From assembly GCA_947444305.1 (NCBI GenBank), contig CANEZP010000004.1, positions 264,207 through 328,206 of the forward strand: a DNA stretch of 64,000 nucleotides, read 5' to 3'. Positions 24,643-33,569 of the stretch are shown piece by piece (position 1 is the first letter of the stretch; the number at the start of each line of letters is the position of its first letter). The translations under genes and the position numbers were made by a program. The DNA is from Pseudobdellovibrionaceae bacterium. Its GTDB lineage: Bacteria; Bdellovibrionota; Bdellovibrionia; Bdellovibrionales; UBA1609. Below the pieces are notes generated by a model. It did no database searches, was not told where the DNA came from, and saw nothing but the letters and a program-made list of their open reading frames with translations.

Positions 24643-26745
24643 TCAGAAATCCAAAACTGCTTTTACGAAATATTCGCGGCCGCGGTTTGGGCCCCAGACG
24701 TGACGGTTGTCGAGGTGGGTGTGGCCGCCGTGCTCGTGCCACATGGCCGGGCTATCGCCCTTTTTGGTTTGCGTGAAGTCGAAGAGGTTTTGCACACCCA
24801 AAGTCAATTCGACGGCTTTCAGTTTCTTTGAGAAACTTGCGTCCCACTGCCAATACGCGGGAGACTTCGTTCGCTTAGGTTCGGAGACGCCGAGCAAACC
24901 GTCACTAACGTTGTACTGATCAGAATACTGGTAATACTTCCCGATCCGTCGAGCGCCGACCCAGGAACCGTTGACGACGAAGGTAAACCCACGTTTTTCA
25001 TATTCACTGCGCAGATTCACGCGCTGCTCAATCGCCGCCGTCGGTAATTTCGATTTGTAGGCGTCAGGGTAGCGGAAATTTTCGTAGCCGACTTCAAGCA
25101 ACCAAGCCGGCACCGGCCTTATCCCGGTCAAAAGGTCGTACACAAATAAATCGTGGCTCTCGCGATCATTCACGAAGCGCAAAGGCCCCGCGTGCGCAAC
25201 CGCCGGCTCCAATGGGTAGGACATGTTCCGGAGATGGGTGTAGTGCAGACTCGGCGTGAGGTAAACCACGGGCGTATTGTAGCTGGCCGAATAAACGAGC
25301 GAATGCGATTTCTCGAGCTTGGTGATATCGACTACGAAACCATCGTAAGCCCCGTGCGCCGACTCGATCGAAGTCAGGGGCATGCGGTAGCCGGTACCGT
25401 ACGCGAAATTTTGGCTGAAGTGCTCGGTGTGCTGCCACTTAGCCATGAGCCGGGGCGAAACGACGTCGCGATTCAAGGACCGAAGTTTTAACCAGCGAGC
25501 CTCGAGCTTCTCAAGACGAAGTGCCGCGGAGAATTCAAAACCATTTTTGAAAAACCAGTCGTGCTGACCGAACAGGGAGTAGGACGCGTAATTGAAATCG
25601 TCCTTCGGAATATTGTTTTTTTCGTACATGACTTGCGAATCTGAACGCAAGATCTCGTTGCGAATGGAAACGCCCAGGGTACCGACGCGATTCTCCGCCA
25701 ATTGCCGGTTCCAGCGGAGATCGGAATAAGCCGTCGTGTCGGTCGTCGCGTAATCATAACCATGCATGTAAAAAGATTTTTGATCGTAGATCGCACCGGC
25801 GAGATTCCACTCCAAGGTATTGCGCTCATCAAGGTTAGAGAGCAATTTCGATGTCACTTCCGTACGCTTTATGCCGACGTATTCACTGATACTCTTTACG
25901 TCACCGCGGAAAGGGCGCCGAACGTCGCCGCCGTCGAAATCGGTGTCGGAGGCGAGGGTGCCGGTCGGTGCAGAAAGCTTCGTGCGGGAGGAATTGCCGC
26001 CGATCACTTCCATTTCGGCGTAGCTCAAACGCGTGGTCCACTGCGTTCGGGGCGAGAGATCCAAAGACTGCTTCAGGAAAACGGACTGCCGCTCTTTATA
26101 AGGACTTTCGGCAAAACCATTTTTGTCGACGTCCCAGGAGGTCTGGCTGCCGAACTCACCGCCGACCGAAAAACGATATTTTTTGAAGACATGATTGTGC
26201 ATGAGTTCATAAGTTTTCGTCGAGCGGTCGCCGAGGCGAACCGACGCCCGGCTCCCCGTCTCGCGCGGCGTAAGCGTAAGGATATTGATCGAGCCGCCGA
26301 TCGCTTCGGGATTTAATAAAGCATTGCCGGAACCGCGCTTCACTTCAATTTCTTGCACCGACTGCATGGGGATGGCGTCAAAGCCGTAGACCGAAGTGAC
26401 CGCCGAATAAAGCGGGACGCCGTCGATCAACACCGATGTGTGATCGCCGCGCAAGCCGTTGATGCTGATGCGCTTCGCTCCGCAGTTCACGCAGTAATCT
26501 TGGCTGTCGACCCCGGGCATGCGGTCTACCGCTTCGTTCAACGACGTGGCCTGAGATTTATCGATTCTTGCTTTTTTGAGTACATCAACCGTATCCGCGG
26601 TCGATTCACGCCGGCTACCCAAAGTTTTTGGGGCGGGATTTACGATGATGTCGGGCAACGTAATAGATTCTTGCGCCGACGCTTGGGTAACGGCGCAAAC
26701 GACGACGGTAAAAAGAGTGAGGCTACACGCCTTGAACAATTTCAT
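24643..26745 (-). CDS. TonB-dependent outer-membrane receptor, probably for metal
   Basis: 700 residues. A signal peptide is followed by a plug domain (about 40-160: YCVNCGAKRISINGL, RGDHTSVLIDGVPL, EIEVKRGSGNALLNPEAIGG) and a 22-strand-type barrel ending in REYFVKAVLDF with a terminal Phe. A His-rich loop close to the end (WHEHGGHTHLDNRHVWG) and the plug Cys pair fit binding of a metal ion or metal complex. It probably lies downstream of the 165-residue exported protein in one operon (12 bases apart). It faces away from a candidate Fur-family operator, with a Fur-family gene nearby. Metal identity is not determined. Confidence 0.92.
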   Translation of the reverse strand: MKLFKACSLTLFTVVVCAVTQASAQESITLPDIIVNPAPKTLGSRRESTADTVDVLKKARIDKSQATSLNEAVDRMPGVDSQDYCVNCGAKRISINGLRGDHTSVLIDGVPLYSAVTSVYGFDAIPMQSVQEIEVKRGSGNALLNPEAIGGSINILTLTPRETGSRASVRLGDRSTKTYELMHNHVFKKYRFSVGGEFGSQTSWDVDKNGFAESPYKERQSVFLKQSLDLSPRTQWTTRLSYAEMEVIGGNSSRTKLSAPTGTLASDTDFDGGDVRRPFRGDVKSISEYVGIKRTEVTSKLLSNLDERNTLEWNLAGAIYDQKSFYMHGYDYATTDTTAYSDLRWNRQLAENRVGTLGVSIRNEILRSDSQVMYEKNNIPKDDFNYASYSLFGQHDWFFKNGFEFSAALRLEKLEARWLKLRSLNRDVVSPRLMAKWQHTEHFSQNFAYGTGYRMPLTSIESAHGAYDGFVVDITKLEKSHSLVYSASYNTPVVYLTPSLHYTHLRNMSYPLEPAVAHAGPLRFVNDRESHDLFVYDLLTGIRPVPAWLLEVGYENFRYPDAYKSKLPTAAIEQRVNLRSEYEKRGFTFVVNGSWVGARRIGKYYQYSDQYNVSDGLLGVSEPKRTKSPAYWQWDASFSKKLKAVELTLGVQNLFDFTQTKKGDSPAMWHEHGGHTHLDNRHVWGPNRGREYFVKAVLDF

Positions 26746-26757
26746 TGCGGCCGCTCT

Positions 26758-27255
26758 TTAAGGCGCGGGATTTTCGAAACGTGCGAACGCTTCTTCAACC
26801 GCTTTTAGCTCCGCCGCTTGGCTCAGTTCGCGTAGACCATCGCAGACGACCGGATCGTGGTGACCGGCCTCGGCGTGCCAGTACAAGATGCCGAATTTCA
26901 CGGGCGTGGCCGGACCGGCAACGTTGACGACGAGATCTTTGACCTTCGCGCCGGGAGCGGCATCTTGGTAGCGATATAAGGAACGTGCCGGCAAAAATTG
27001 AGCGGCGTAAGGGCCGACGGTAATCCACACCGGCTGCCCGGCGGCGGAAAGATGCGGCAGCGTGCTGACCGAACGGAAAACGGCACCGGAAAGATCGGGC
27101 GAATATAAAGCTTCAACGTAACAAACCGTCGGTTGGCTTAAATGCACTTTGACCTGTCCCGCGAAGTAGCGGGCACCGGGCGTCAGCGCGGCCGACGCGT
27201 GAAAGGACCAAACGGTGAATAAAGAAAGAAAGACTAAAATGGTGGAGGAAAACAT
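26758..27255 (-). CDS. Exported protein, paralogue of the His-rich protein at 27795
   Basis: 165 residues with a signal peptide (LSLFTVWSFHASAA). The mature part aligns in outline with the His-rich protein across the divergent promoter: a Cys before ALYSPD, VGPYAAQ, LVVNVAG, then GHHDPVVCDGLREL near the end. The two cysteines are in equivalent places. Function unknown; the genetic context (TonB receptor downstream, metal regulator nearby) suggests a periplasmic metal-handling role. First gene of the TonB receptor operon, directly next to the candidate operator. Confidence 0.8.
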   Translation of the reverse strand: MFSSTILVFLSLFTVWSFHASAALTPGARYFAGQVKVHLSQPTVCYVEALYSPDLSGAVFRSVSTLPHLSAAGQPVWITVGPYAAQFLPARSLYRYQDAAPGAKVKDLVVNVAGPATPVKFGILYWHAEAGHHDPVVCDGLRELSQAAELKAVEEAFARFENPAP

Positions 27256-27269
27256 CGCGATTCCTTTTA

Positions 27270-27286
27270 TTGCAACGAAGTTGCGT
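27270..27286. promoter_or_regulatory. Candidate Fur-family operator in divergent promoter
   Basis: TTGCAA, five bases, TTGCGT; the centre is a perfect 13-bp dyad (GCAAC GAA GTTGC, 27272-27284). It lies in the 52-base gap between two divergent metal-island genes, where it could control both. The layout resembles TTGCAA-N5-TTGCAA boxes reported for some Fur-family (Nur-type) regulators. The Fur-family gene at 28338 is the obvious candidate, but binding is inference. Confidence 0.5.
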
Positions 27287-27307
27287 TTGTACTAAGACCC
27301 TATCCAC

Positions 27308-27793
27308 ATGTTGTCAATGGTCACGCTCATTTCATTTTTCTTCTCGCCCTTATTCGCCGCGAGCCCACCGGGTTTTTACGATCTCGAACTTGAGAACTTG
27401 AATTCGTTTTCACAAAGCAACACCGCGGAAATGAAGGGTGCGAACTCGGTTTGGGTATTGTTCCAGCCGGATTGCGCGAGCTGCAAAGTGCAACTTGGCG
27501 ATCTAGAATGTTTAGACAAGAAAATTGTGACCGTCGCCGCGGGCATCAACGGCAGCCGTGATCGCCTCAACGCGGCTCTTCGACCCACGGGTTTTGCGGG
27601 ACGTCGCTATAAAGCCTCGAAGGCGTTAGAGCAAATCGTGAACACGACCGCAACCCCGACGATTTTTTTCGTAAATGAAGAAGGCCGATTGCTCGAAACG
27701 CACCGTGGAGCCCTCACCTGCACGAAACTTCAAGCTTTACTCAATCAGACTTTCAAATCCGACTCACCCACCGTTCAAACAAAGGAATTATAA
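27308..27793 (+). CDS. Exported thioredoxin-like protein
   Basis: 161 residues: signal peptide (hydrophobic core ending PLFAASPP), then a thioredoxin-like fold with FQPDCASCKVQ (CxxC, Cys56 and Cys59) and a cis-proline segment TATPTIFFVNEEG. This matches TlpA/ResA-type periplasmic thiol-disulfide proteins. An extra Cys pair (LECL, LTCTK) is present. It is followed after one base by the His-rich protein gene and then the Fur-family gene. A role in keeping metal-binding cysteines of the neighbouring exported proteins reduced is plausible. A second ATG at 27317 could also be the start. Confidence 0.85.
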   Translation: MLSMVTLISFFFSPLFAASPPGFYDLELENLNSFSQSNTAEMKGANSVWVLFQPDCASCKVQLGDLECLDKKIVTVAAGINGSRDRLNAALRPTGFAGRRYKASKALEQIVNTTATPTIFFVNEEGRLLETHRGALTCTKLQALLNQTFKSDSPTVQTKEL

Positions 27794-27794
27794 G

Positions 27795-28310
27795 ATGACA
27801 AAAATGACTCTCGGCTTGGCGATCGCACTCTTCGCAAATTTTGCTTCGGCGGACGCCGTCTATCAAAAAGGCGAGCAATCGACCGGCATCGCGGGCGATA
27901 ACGTGTCTTGCTTGGTTGAATCGGCGTATTCGACCGATGGACAAAAGGTTACCGTGCGCACGTTGGTCGCCGATCCTCACGACAGCAAAGAAGTGGTCGC
28001 GCTTGGTCCGGTCGAAGCCGCGTACGACGCGAACGGAGCGGGATATCTGTTCAGGTCTTCGAAGAAAAACGAAACACTCCAGGCGCTTGTTCTCAACGCA
28101 ACTTCGCTAGGCGTGGCCACCGGACTTTCGTTAATTGTTCTTGATGGCGGCCACAGCGACGGCATCGCCTGCGAAAAGCTGACCGAGCTGCAGGGACAAG
28201 AACTGCTGACCACCAAAGAAAAATTTGAACACTTCGGCGAAGAAGCCGGGGATCATCACGATCATAATCACGATCACGGACACGATCATAACCACGGCCA
28301 CAAACATTAA
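27795..28310 (+). CDS. Exported protein with His-rich C-terminal metal-binding tail
   Basis: The start is ATG at 27795, one base after the preceding stop and eight bases after AAAGGA; the product is 171 residues. Signal peptide: MTLGLAIALFANFASA. The folded part resembles the 165-residue protein across the operator: a Cys before SAYSTD, ALGPVEAAY, LVLNAT, GGHSDGIACEKLTEL. It ends with a tail of alternating His, Asp, Asn and Gly (about 11 His in the last 20 residues), typical of zinc, nickel or copper binding. A periplasmic metal store or chaperone is likely. Confidence 0.82.
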   Translation: MTKMTLGLAIALFANFASADAVYQKGEQSTGIAGDNVSCLVESAYSTDGQKVTVRTLVADPHDSKEVVALGPVEAAYDANGAGYLFRSSKKNETLQALVLNATSLGVATGLSLIVLDGGHSDGIACEKLTELQGQELLTTKEKFEHFGEEAGDHHDHNHDHGHDHNHGHKH

Positions 28311-28337
28311 TCTTTCGGCGCAATCTGCGGGCTCGCG

Positions 28338-28784
28338 ATGAATACGAAGACCGAAAATCTGACGGAAGCTCTGCGCCGGCTTAAGGCCGAGGGCTTCCGC
28401 TTAACTAAAACGCGTGAAAAATTGCTGGAAGTTATTTTGCGGCAAACGGCGCCGTTCTCCGTACCGATGGTGGAAAAGATCTTCGCCCGGCAACGGGGTC
28501 ACTTCGATTCGGTCACGATTTATCGTTCGGTCCCGGTGCTCGAGAAATTAGGAATTATAGAGAAATGCGGTTATTCGGAAGGCGTCGCGCATTACGAGGT
28601 GCGCCTTAATAAGCACGGGCATCACCATCACGTGGTTTGTACCGGCTGCAAAAAGATCGAACCGCTGGATCACTGCATCGTAAAGTCGCAAGAAGTTCTG
28701 CTAAGGAAATTAGGCTACACGGGTTTGAAGCATCGGTTGGAGTTCTCGGGCACGTGCCCAAGCTGTTCGAAAATGGCGAATTAA
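28338..28784 (+). CDS. Fur-family metal-dependent repressor
   Basis: 148 residues with the Fur layout. The winged-helix DNA-binding half includes RLTKTREKLLEVIL and SVTIYRSVPVLEKLGII. The dimerisation half has His-rich metal site HGHHHHVVC, a structural zinc CTGC ... CPSC pair of CxxC motifs, and DHC. Its position after genes for a His-rich exported protein and opposite a TonB receptor suggests sensing of zinc or another transition metal. Zur, Fur or Nur cannot be separated from sequence alone. The candidate operator at 27270-27286 would give autoregulation of the operon. Confidence 0.9.
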   Translation: MNTKTENLTEALRRLKAEGFRLTKTREKLLEVILRQTAPFSVPMVEKIFARQRGHFDSVTIYRSVPVLEKLGIIEKCGYSEGVAHYEVRLNKHGHHHHVVCTGCKKIEPLDHCIVKSQEVLLRKLGYTGLKHRLEFSGTCPSCSKMAN

Positions 28785-28843
28785 GCCCGAAGTAGGCCCG
28801 AACTGGACTGCGACGGTCCGACAAACGCGATTACGATCTAACC

Positions 28844-30274
28844 ATGCACGCCCGCGCTCGATTATTTTTACCGCTGCTTTTCTTTGCGACCTGCACCACT
28901 ATCCCAAAGGGCGAGCGAAGGCCGGCCGCCGTCCAAGCAAAAGAGGCGCACGCCTGTCCCGCGAAAATGCCGCTACCTGAACACTTTTCCGCCCGTGACA
29001 TTCGTGCGTTGAGCGAAGATCCCTCTATCAAAACCGTCGAGGACATGTTGGCCTGCCTGGCGCGCGATCTTAAATTGGAAACGCTGCTCCTGCACACCAG
29101 CTTCGCCGCGCAAAACTCCGACAGCAAAAATCCAAGGGCGCTACTGGTTTCGGCGGTTAAGCGAAAGGTCGCCGGGATCTTTACCGTGAACTCGGGCGAA
29201 GCTCACTTAAATCAAAATCATTCGGTCGAGTTCATGTTTAACAATAAGATGCGAGGCGAGGCCGAGTTCTACGACATTGATTTTAACGAAGGCCACGCCG
29301 TGATGAGCGCGTTGAATCCCGAAGCTTGCATGAACTGTCACGGCATCGCCTCGCGCGTGCCGGTGGGCGGACCAAAAATGCTTTTCGACCGTGATCCCTG
29401 GTCCAGGGTCGTGCACGCGGACAGCGGCTTTACTCCGCAGGCCGACGCGAGCGGCTTCGGCTTTTGTACCAACCGGCGTAAGTTGCATTATGACCTAGAG
29501 AAGCAAACGCTAAATGCCTTCCGAACAAAACCGCGCTACCGGTCGCTCACATCGTTGCCGAAAACAACCGCGACGGACTTCGACGTCATGATGCGCGATA
29601 TGAACTCGCGCCGGATCGCGAAGTGGATTACGCAAACGCCCGGCTACCAAGAATACAAATGGGCGATTTTTGCGACCGCCTTTTCGTGCGTGGCGAACGA
29701 CGAAGTTTTCTCATCCCGGCAAATCGCGCAAATGAACGATGTTCGCACTTTGCACGAAGACGTCATTCAAGCGCGAAACTCCCACGACTTAGATCTTTTC
29801 GTTCTGCGCCAGCAAACCGAACGCTGGAAACAATCTTTGTGGATCGATGATCGTAACGTCGCTTTGCTCGAAGCCGTGAAGCGCAACGAACCCGTTTCCG
29901 TTGGATTACCCGACGTCGATACCGGTGGTCAGTGTAGGAAACCTTTTGACCGTCACGAAGGTAAAGAAAATCCCGCCTCGCGGGCAGAGCGGATCACGCT
30001 CATGGAACGCTACGCAAAGGACACCGAGGCCTGGGGAGGCGACTTGGAGACCGGCGTTTTTCAATACATCTTTGAATCACGCGGCATGAACATTTCGGAT
30101 TGGAATACCCAGCCGACGCCCGGCTACGGTCGCGGGCCGGGCATGTTAAGAGAGTATCTACTTGATCATGAGAAAAATAACGGCCCCGACTACGCGGTTC
30201 TGAAAGACGCGATGTCGCGCATGCAGTTCGAGGCCTGCCCGCTTCTGCTCAAATTAGCGAAGCAGCGATTTTAG
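28844..30274 (+). CDS. Lipoprotein with one c-type haem site
   Basis: 476 residues with a lipoprotein signal (LLFFATC). One haem-attachment motif, CMNCH, occurs at residues 162-166 in a context (NPEACMNCHG) common in periplasmic cytochromes. The rest has several further cysteines (ACPAKM, LACLAR, GFCTN, FSCVAN, QCRKP, EACPL) but no second CxxCH. A function in electron transfer or redox sensing in the periplasm is likely, but I know no family with this whole layout. Its end overlaps the convergent gene by 4 bases. Confidence 0.8.
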   Translation: MHARARLFLPLLFFATCTTIPKGERRPAAVQAKEAHACPAKMPLPEHFSARDIRALSEDPSIKTVEDMLACLARDLKLETLLLHTSFAAQNSDSKNPRALLVSAVKRKVAGIFTVNSGEAHLNQNHSVEFMFNNKMRGEAEFYDIDFNEGHAVMSALNPEACMNCHGIASRVPVGGPKMLFDRDPWSRVVHADSGFTPQADASGFGFCTNRRKLHYDLEKQTLNAFRTKPRYRSLTSLPKTTATDFDVMMRDMNSRRIAKWITQTPGYQEYKWAIFATAFSCVANDEVFSSRQIAQMNDVRTLHEDVIQARNSHDLDLFVLRQQTERWKQSLWIDDRNVALLEAVKRNEPVSVGLPDVDTGGQCRKPFDRHEGKENPASRAERITLMERYAKDTEAWGGDLETGVFQYIFESRGMNISDWNTQPTPGYGRGPGMLREYLLDHEKNNGPDYAVLKDAMSRMQFEACPLLLKLAKQRF

Positions 30275-30879
30275 TTCGCCTTCCCATCGCGATTTTCCTG
30301 CGCGGGTTCTTTTTTCATCAGGTTCTCATAGTATTCCATCGCGCGAACACCGACGTAAAGGATGGCTATGTTGGACACGGTCACCGGAAAGCAGATGGTC
30401 ATCGAGATTTTCTCCGCGGTCGTTGAGTCGGGCCTTCCGCCAAGGGTCATGCTCGAAGAGATCGAGTCACCAAGGCCAACGACATTAACGGCCGTGCACG
30501 CCGCGTACGCCCCTACGAGACCGTAAATAACGGGCGCAATCGCCGTGCGCGTTCCGTTTTCGATTCCGGCGGTGACGGTTTCAAGACCGGCGCGAATGCT
30601 GGGTGAACACTCCGCGATGCTTTTTTGTTTAACCAATAATCTTACGATTTCCTTAGACTCGCCCTTGATGTGCGGACCTTTTTCAATGAGCGCGCCTTTC
30701 AGGTCACCCGTGTTTCGCTCGCCAAGTTGACAGAATTCGCCGGTGCTGCGATTGAACGCCAGAGCTTTACCGATCGGGATTTCGGGCACAACTTTCGGGG
30801 TCGACGGCAAAGCCGCGTAGCCGTTCGAAGCCGTCGAAATAACCAACACACCCAACAAAACTTTCACAAAACCACGCAC
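30271..30879 (-). CDS. Exported or membrane protein of unknown function
   Basis: 202 residues. The GTG start at 30879 is supported by AAGGAG about eight bases upstream. Signal peptide (LLGVLVISTASNGYAA), then a soluble part, then two moderately hydrophobic segments in the second half (IAPVIYGLVGAYAACTAVNV and TICFPVTVSNIAILYVGV) that may be membrane helices. Ends in a charged tail (KKEPAQENRDGKAN). No family recognised. Confidence 0.75.
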   Translation of the reverse strand: MRGFVKVLLGVLVISTASNGYAALPSTPKVVPEIPIGKALAFNRSTGEFCQLGERNTGDLKGALIEKGPHIKGESKEIVRLLVKQKSIAECSPSIRAGLETVTAGIENGTRTAIAPVIYGLVGAYAACTAVNVVGLGDSISSSMTLGGRPDSTTAEKISMTICFPVTVSNIAILYVGVRAMEYYENLMKKEPAQENRDGKAN

Positions 30880-30982
30880 CGGGAGTCTCCTTCATCTTTG
30901 AATTGATAGTCCCCGGTGCTTTTGCAAACGCAGGGCCGCTTCGCCATGAACTTTTGGCACTTTTATAGCAATACCCGCGGGA

Positions 30983-31804
30983 ATGGAAACGATCCGCCTA
31001 ACTTGCCCCGATCCCGCGGGTCAGGTCGAAAAATTTGAGATTTTAGCGAACGTATGGCGCCATCCGCGCGCGAAGCGAACCGTGCTGGTTTACCCGCCGA
31101 CCGGGGGTCTTACGATTTTGGATCGTCATCTCATAAAAAATTTACGCCGGAATAATTTGAACATCATCGCGCTAAAATGGTTTACCGGAGCTTGAGAACG
31201 CACGCCCGATTGGAACGTGCACGAACGTGGGCTCGTGCGCGGTCGCGAGTGCGGCCTCGTGCTTCTCGAGTGGGCGAGGGCAAATTGGGACAACGATTCC
31301 TTCGCCGTGATCGGATCGAGCATGGGTGCGTTTTTCGCGGCAAGTCTCGCCGCGAAGCGAGAGGACATTCACAAACTCGTTATTATCGCGGGCGGTTGCC
31401 CGGTCTCCGAAATTGTTTCGCGCACTTGGTTTTTTCCGTTGCTCAAAATTCGTGCGTGGCGCAAACGGCATTACGCGGTGACGAACGAAAAAGATTATAG
31501 CCGCCGGTTAGAACGGGCCGTAAAAACCGAACCGGGCAAGCGCTTAGCCCCCCGGCCGACCCGTGACGATTTGATGATCGTGGGCAGCCGCGACTGGATC
31601 ATGCCTACCCGAAACCAATTGCGGCTCGCGCAGCAATTGCGTAACCCAAAAATCATTAAGGTTTCGGGCGGTCACTTCAAAACGATCGTTTACGCGAACA
31701 CTTTTTTAGTTTCGCGCATCGTAGAGCACGTCGAAGACGGCTCGATGATCAACCTGAGCACGAAAACCGCGAGCGCCGCGCCCGCGACGATATCCAGCAC
31801 GTGA
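30983..31804 (+). pseudogene. Alpha/beta-hydrolase gene interrupted by an in-frame TGA
   Basis: Two open stretches, 30983-31192 and 31196-31804, are in the same frame and separated only by TGA at 31193-31195. Joined, they make about 272 residues of an alpha/beta hydrolase: TVLVYPPTGG (oxyanion strand), VIGSSMGAFFAA (nucleophile elbow GSSMG), LMIVGSRDWIMP (Asp loop) and SGGHFKT (His). The catalytic Ser is in the second part, but the first strands are in the first. Options: a recent nonsense mutation (for example from TGG or CGA), a sequencing error, or restart at the GTG at 31217. The tail overlaps the PAP2 gene by 115 bases. Confidence 0.75.
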
Positions 31805-32376
31805 TGCTGATGCACCAGTAAAACCGAAACGCAAATGCCGGCCCACCACGGCCATAGCCAAATTCTCGCGCGCCGAACGCGTCGGCTCACGAAGGCCGTA
31901 AACACCGTGGCGAAAAAAACATGCAGCGAGGGCAGCGTGTTGAACGGTTTGTCGATTTCGTGAAGGTACGTAAGCGCCCACGGTAAATTTTGTCCATCAA
32001 CCGCGCGCGGCCACATCACGCCGGCCGGAAAGAGATAGAAGATCACCCCCGCGATGACGATGCCGGCGCAAAGACCGCGGCTGAGCCCCTTCAACTCATC
32101 GAGTCTCCTGACGCAGAAAGGTGGGAGCACGAACAGCAAAACGATGGACAGATAAAGCCAGACCGCGGCGCCGACGATCGGAATTTGCGCTTCCCACGCG
32201 AAGGCGAAATTATAATTTGAAGTCCTCGTTGCCGCTAAAAACGCCGTCAGCGTGTAGACCGCGGCAAACAGGCTGAAGATCTTAAAAAACTGCAGAAAAT
32301 AGCCGCGCACGATCGATGAGGGGGGTTGCCTGAAACCGGCGCGATTCAGAAGCCAGGTTGGTATAACGCGAATCAT
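31690..32376 (-). CDS. PAP2-superfamily membrane phosphatase
   Basis: 228 residues with about six membrane helices. The PAP2 active-site pieces are present: TLPSLHVFFATVF (second motif with SLH) and VHQHHVLDIVAGAALA (third motif with His and Asp). The first KxxxxxRP motif is not obvious. Related inner-membrane enzymes remove phosphate from lipids such as phosphatidate or prenyl diphosphates, or transfer head groups. It is divergent from the carotenoid operon, sharing an 89-base promoter region; a link to prenyl diphosphate metabolism is possible but not shown. Confidence 0.85.
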   Translation of the reverse strand: MIRVIPTWLLNRAGFRQPPSSIVRGYFLQFFKIFSLFAAVYTLTAFLAATRTSNYNFAFAWEAQIPIVGAAVWLYLSIVLLFVLPPFCVRRLDELKGLSRGLCAGIVIAGVIFYLFPAGVMWPRAVDGQNLPWALTYLHEIDKPFNTLPSLHVFFATVFTAFVSRRVRRARIWLWPWWAGICVSVLLVHQHHVLDIVAGAALAVFVLRLIIEPSSTCSTMRETKKVFA

Positions 32377-32465
32377 AGCGTTTCTGGATGTACCTTTAAG
32401 GTGGAGTTGTCACCGAACTTTCCTAATTTTCTTGCTTGCGGGGCTCAGTTGCGTAAATTCCGGGT

Positions 32466-33569
32466 ATGAAGAACGGATCCTGGTTGCTGCTCGGGGGAGG
32501 TCTGGCCAATTGCTTATTGGCGCTTCGCCTTGAACAAAAATCGATCGATTATCTCATCGTTGAACGTGAATCGCGATTGCTAGGCGGCCAAACATGGTCG
32601 TGTCAGCTTTCGGATATCGCACCCGACGATCGTGACTTCGTGCGCTCCATCACCGATGCCGAATGGCCGGAGTATTCGGTCGCCTTTCCTTCGTTTGAAC
32701 GCGTGATTGCCTCACCGTACCTTAGCCTGCGTGCCGAAAGTTTGCGCCGGCGCCTCGAAAGTTTAATTCCGCCCGAAAAAGTCCGCTACGCAACGGAAGC
32801 CGCCTCGGTATCCCGCACCGGTTTCACTCACGTAGTAAGCGCCGAAGGTTTTGCGACTTCGGGTAAGCACTGCGGTTACCAAAAGTTTGTCGGCTGGGAT
32901 TTGCATTTCGCGGAAGGGCACGGAATCACGCGGCCCGTACTGATGGACGCGACCGTCGAGCAAGTGGACGGTTACCGCTTTTTTTATTTACTGCCCTTCG
33001 ATGCGCAGACGCTACTGGTTGAAGACACCCGCTATTCAAACGATCCCGCGATTCGCGAGGACGCGTTCAAGGCGAGTCTCGAAGATTATCTGCGCCGCAA
33101 ATTCATTGCTAAAACTTGGGTGAAGGTGCGCGAAGAACGCGGTTCGCTGCCTATCCCGTGGGTGATGAATCCGCCGCCGGGTAAGTTCGGCGTTCAGGGC
33201 GGTTTCTTTCATCCCGTCTCGGGCTACTCGCTGCCGTCGGCGGTAAAAACATCGCGGCAGTTAATGGAGGCCGTTACCGGCGGCCAATCCGTGGCGGCCG
33301 CGCTCCTTGAAATCTCGGCGGCCCACGCCAAAGACCGCTCTTACTTTTTGCTACTTAATCGTATGATGTTCTTGGCATCGCCACCCGGGCAGCGCCGTAA
33401 AATCTTTGAGCGCTTTTACGGGCTAAACGAGAATTTGATCAGCCGCTTCTATTCCGGCCGACCGACGGCTTTGGATAAATTGCGCATGCTTTCCGGTAAA
33501 CCACCCGTCAAAGTCAGCGCCGCCCTTAAAGTATTGTCCCAACGCGAGGAAAGGCCCGTGTGGAAATAA
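32466..33569 (+). CDS. crtY: Lycopene beta-cyclase (CrtY type)
   Basis: 367 residues. It has an N-terminal dinucleotide site (LLLGGGLANCLLALRL), then family segments GYQKFVGWDL, PVLMDATV, FFYLLPFDAQTLLVEDTRYS and GGFFHPVSGYSLP, all typical of bacterial CrtY. It would cyclise the ends of lycopene to make gamma- and beta-carotene, at the membrane surface and with FAD/NADPH. First gene of the operon crtY-crtE-crtI-crtB plus a membrane protein. Its end overlaps crtE by 10 bases. It shares the 89-base divergent promoter region 32377-32465 with the PAP2 gene. Confidence 0.92.
   Translation: MKNGSWLLLGGGLANCLLALRLEQKSIDYLIVERESRLLGGQTWSCQLSDIAPDDRDFVRSITDAEWPEYSVAFPSFERVIASPYLSLRAESLRRRLESLIPPEKVRYATEAASVSRTGFTHVVSAEGFATSGKHCGYQKFVGWDLHFAEGHGITRPVLMDATVEQVDGYRFFYLLPFDAQTLLVEDTRYSNDPAIREDAFKASLEDYLRRKFIAKTWVKVREERGSLPIPWVMNPPPGKFGVQGGFFHPVSGYSLPSAVKTSRQLMEAVTGGQSVAAALLEISAAHAKDRSYFLLLNRMMFLASPPGQRRKIFERFYGLNENLISRFYSGRPTALDKLRMLSGKPPVKVSAALKVLSQREERPVWK

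Noticed and set aside
25702..26316. 204-codon frame on the + strand
   Set aside because: Antisense to the well-supported TonB receptor; high GC gives long shadow frames.
28251..28307. Tandem DNA repeat
   Set aside because: The repetition comes from His/Asp/Asn codons of the metal-binding tail, not from an independent repeat element.
31193..31195. Selenocysteine at the in-frame TGA
   Set aside because: No selenocysteine-insertion stem-loop was seen right after it and the position is not a redox site in alpha/beta hydrolases.
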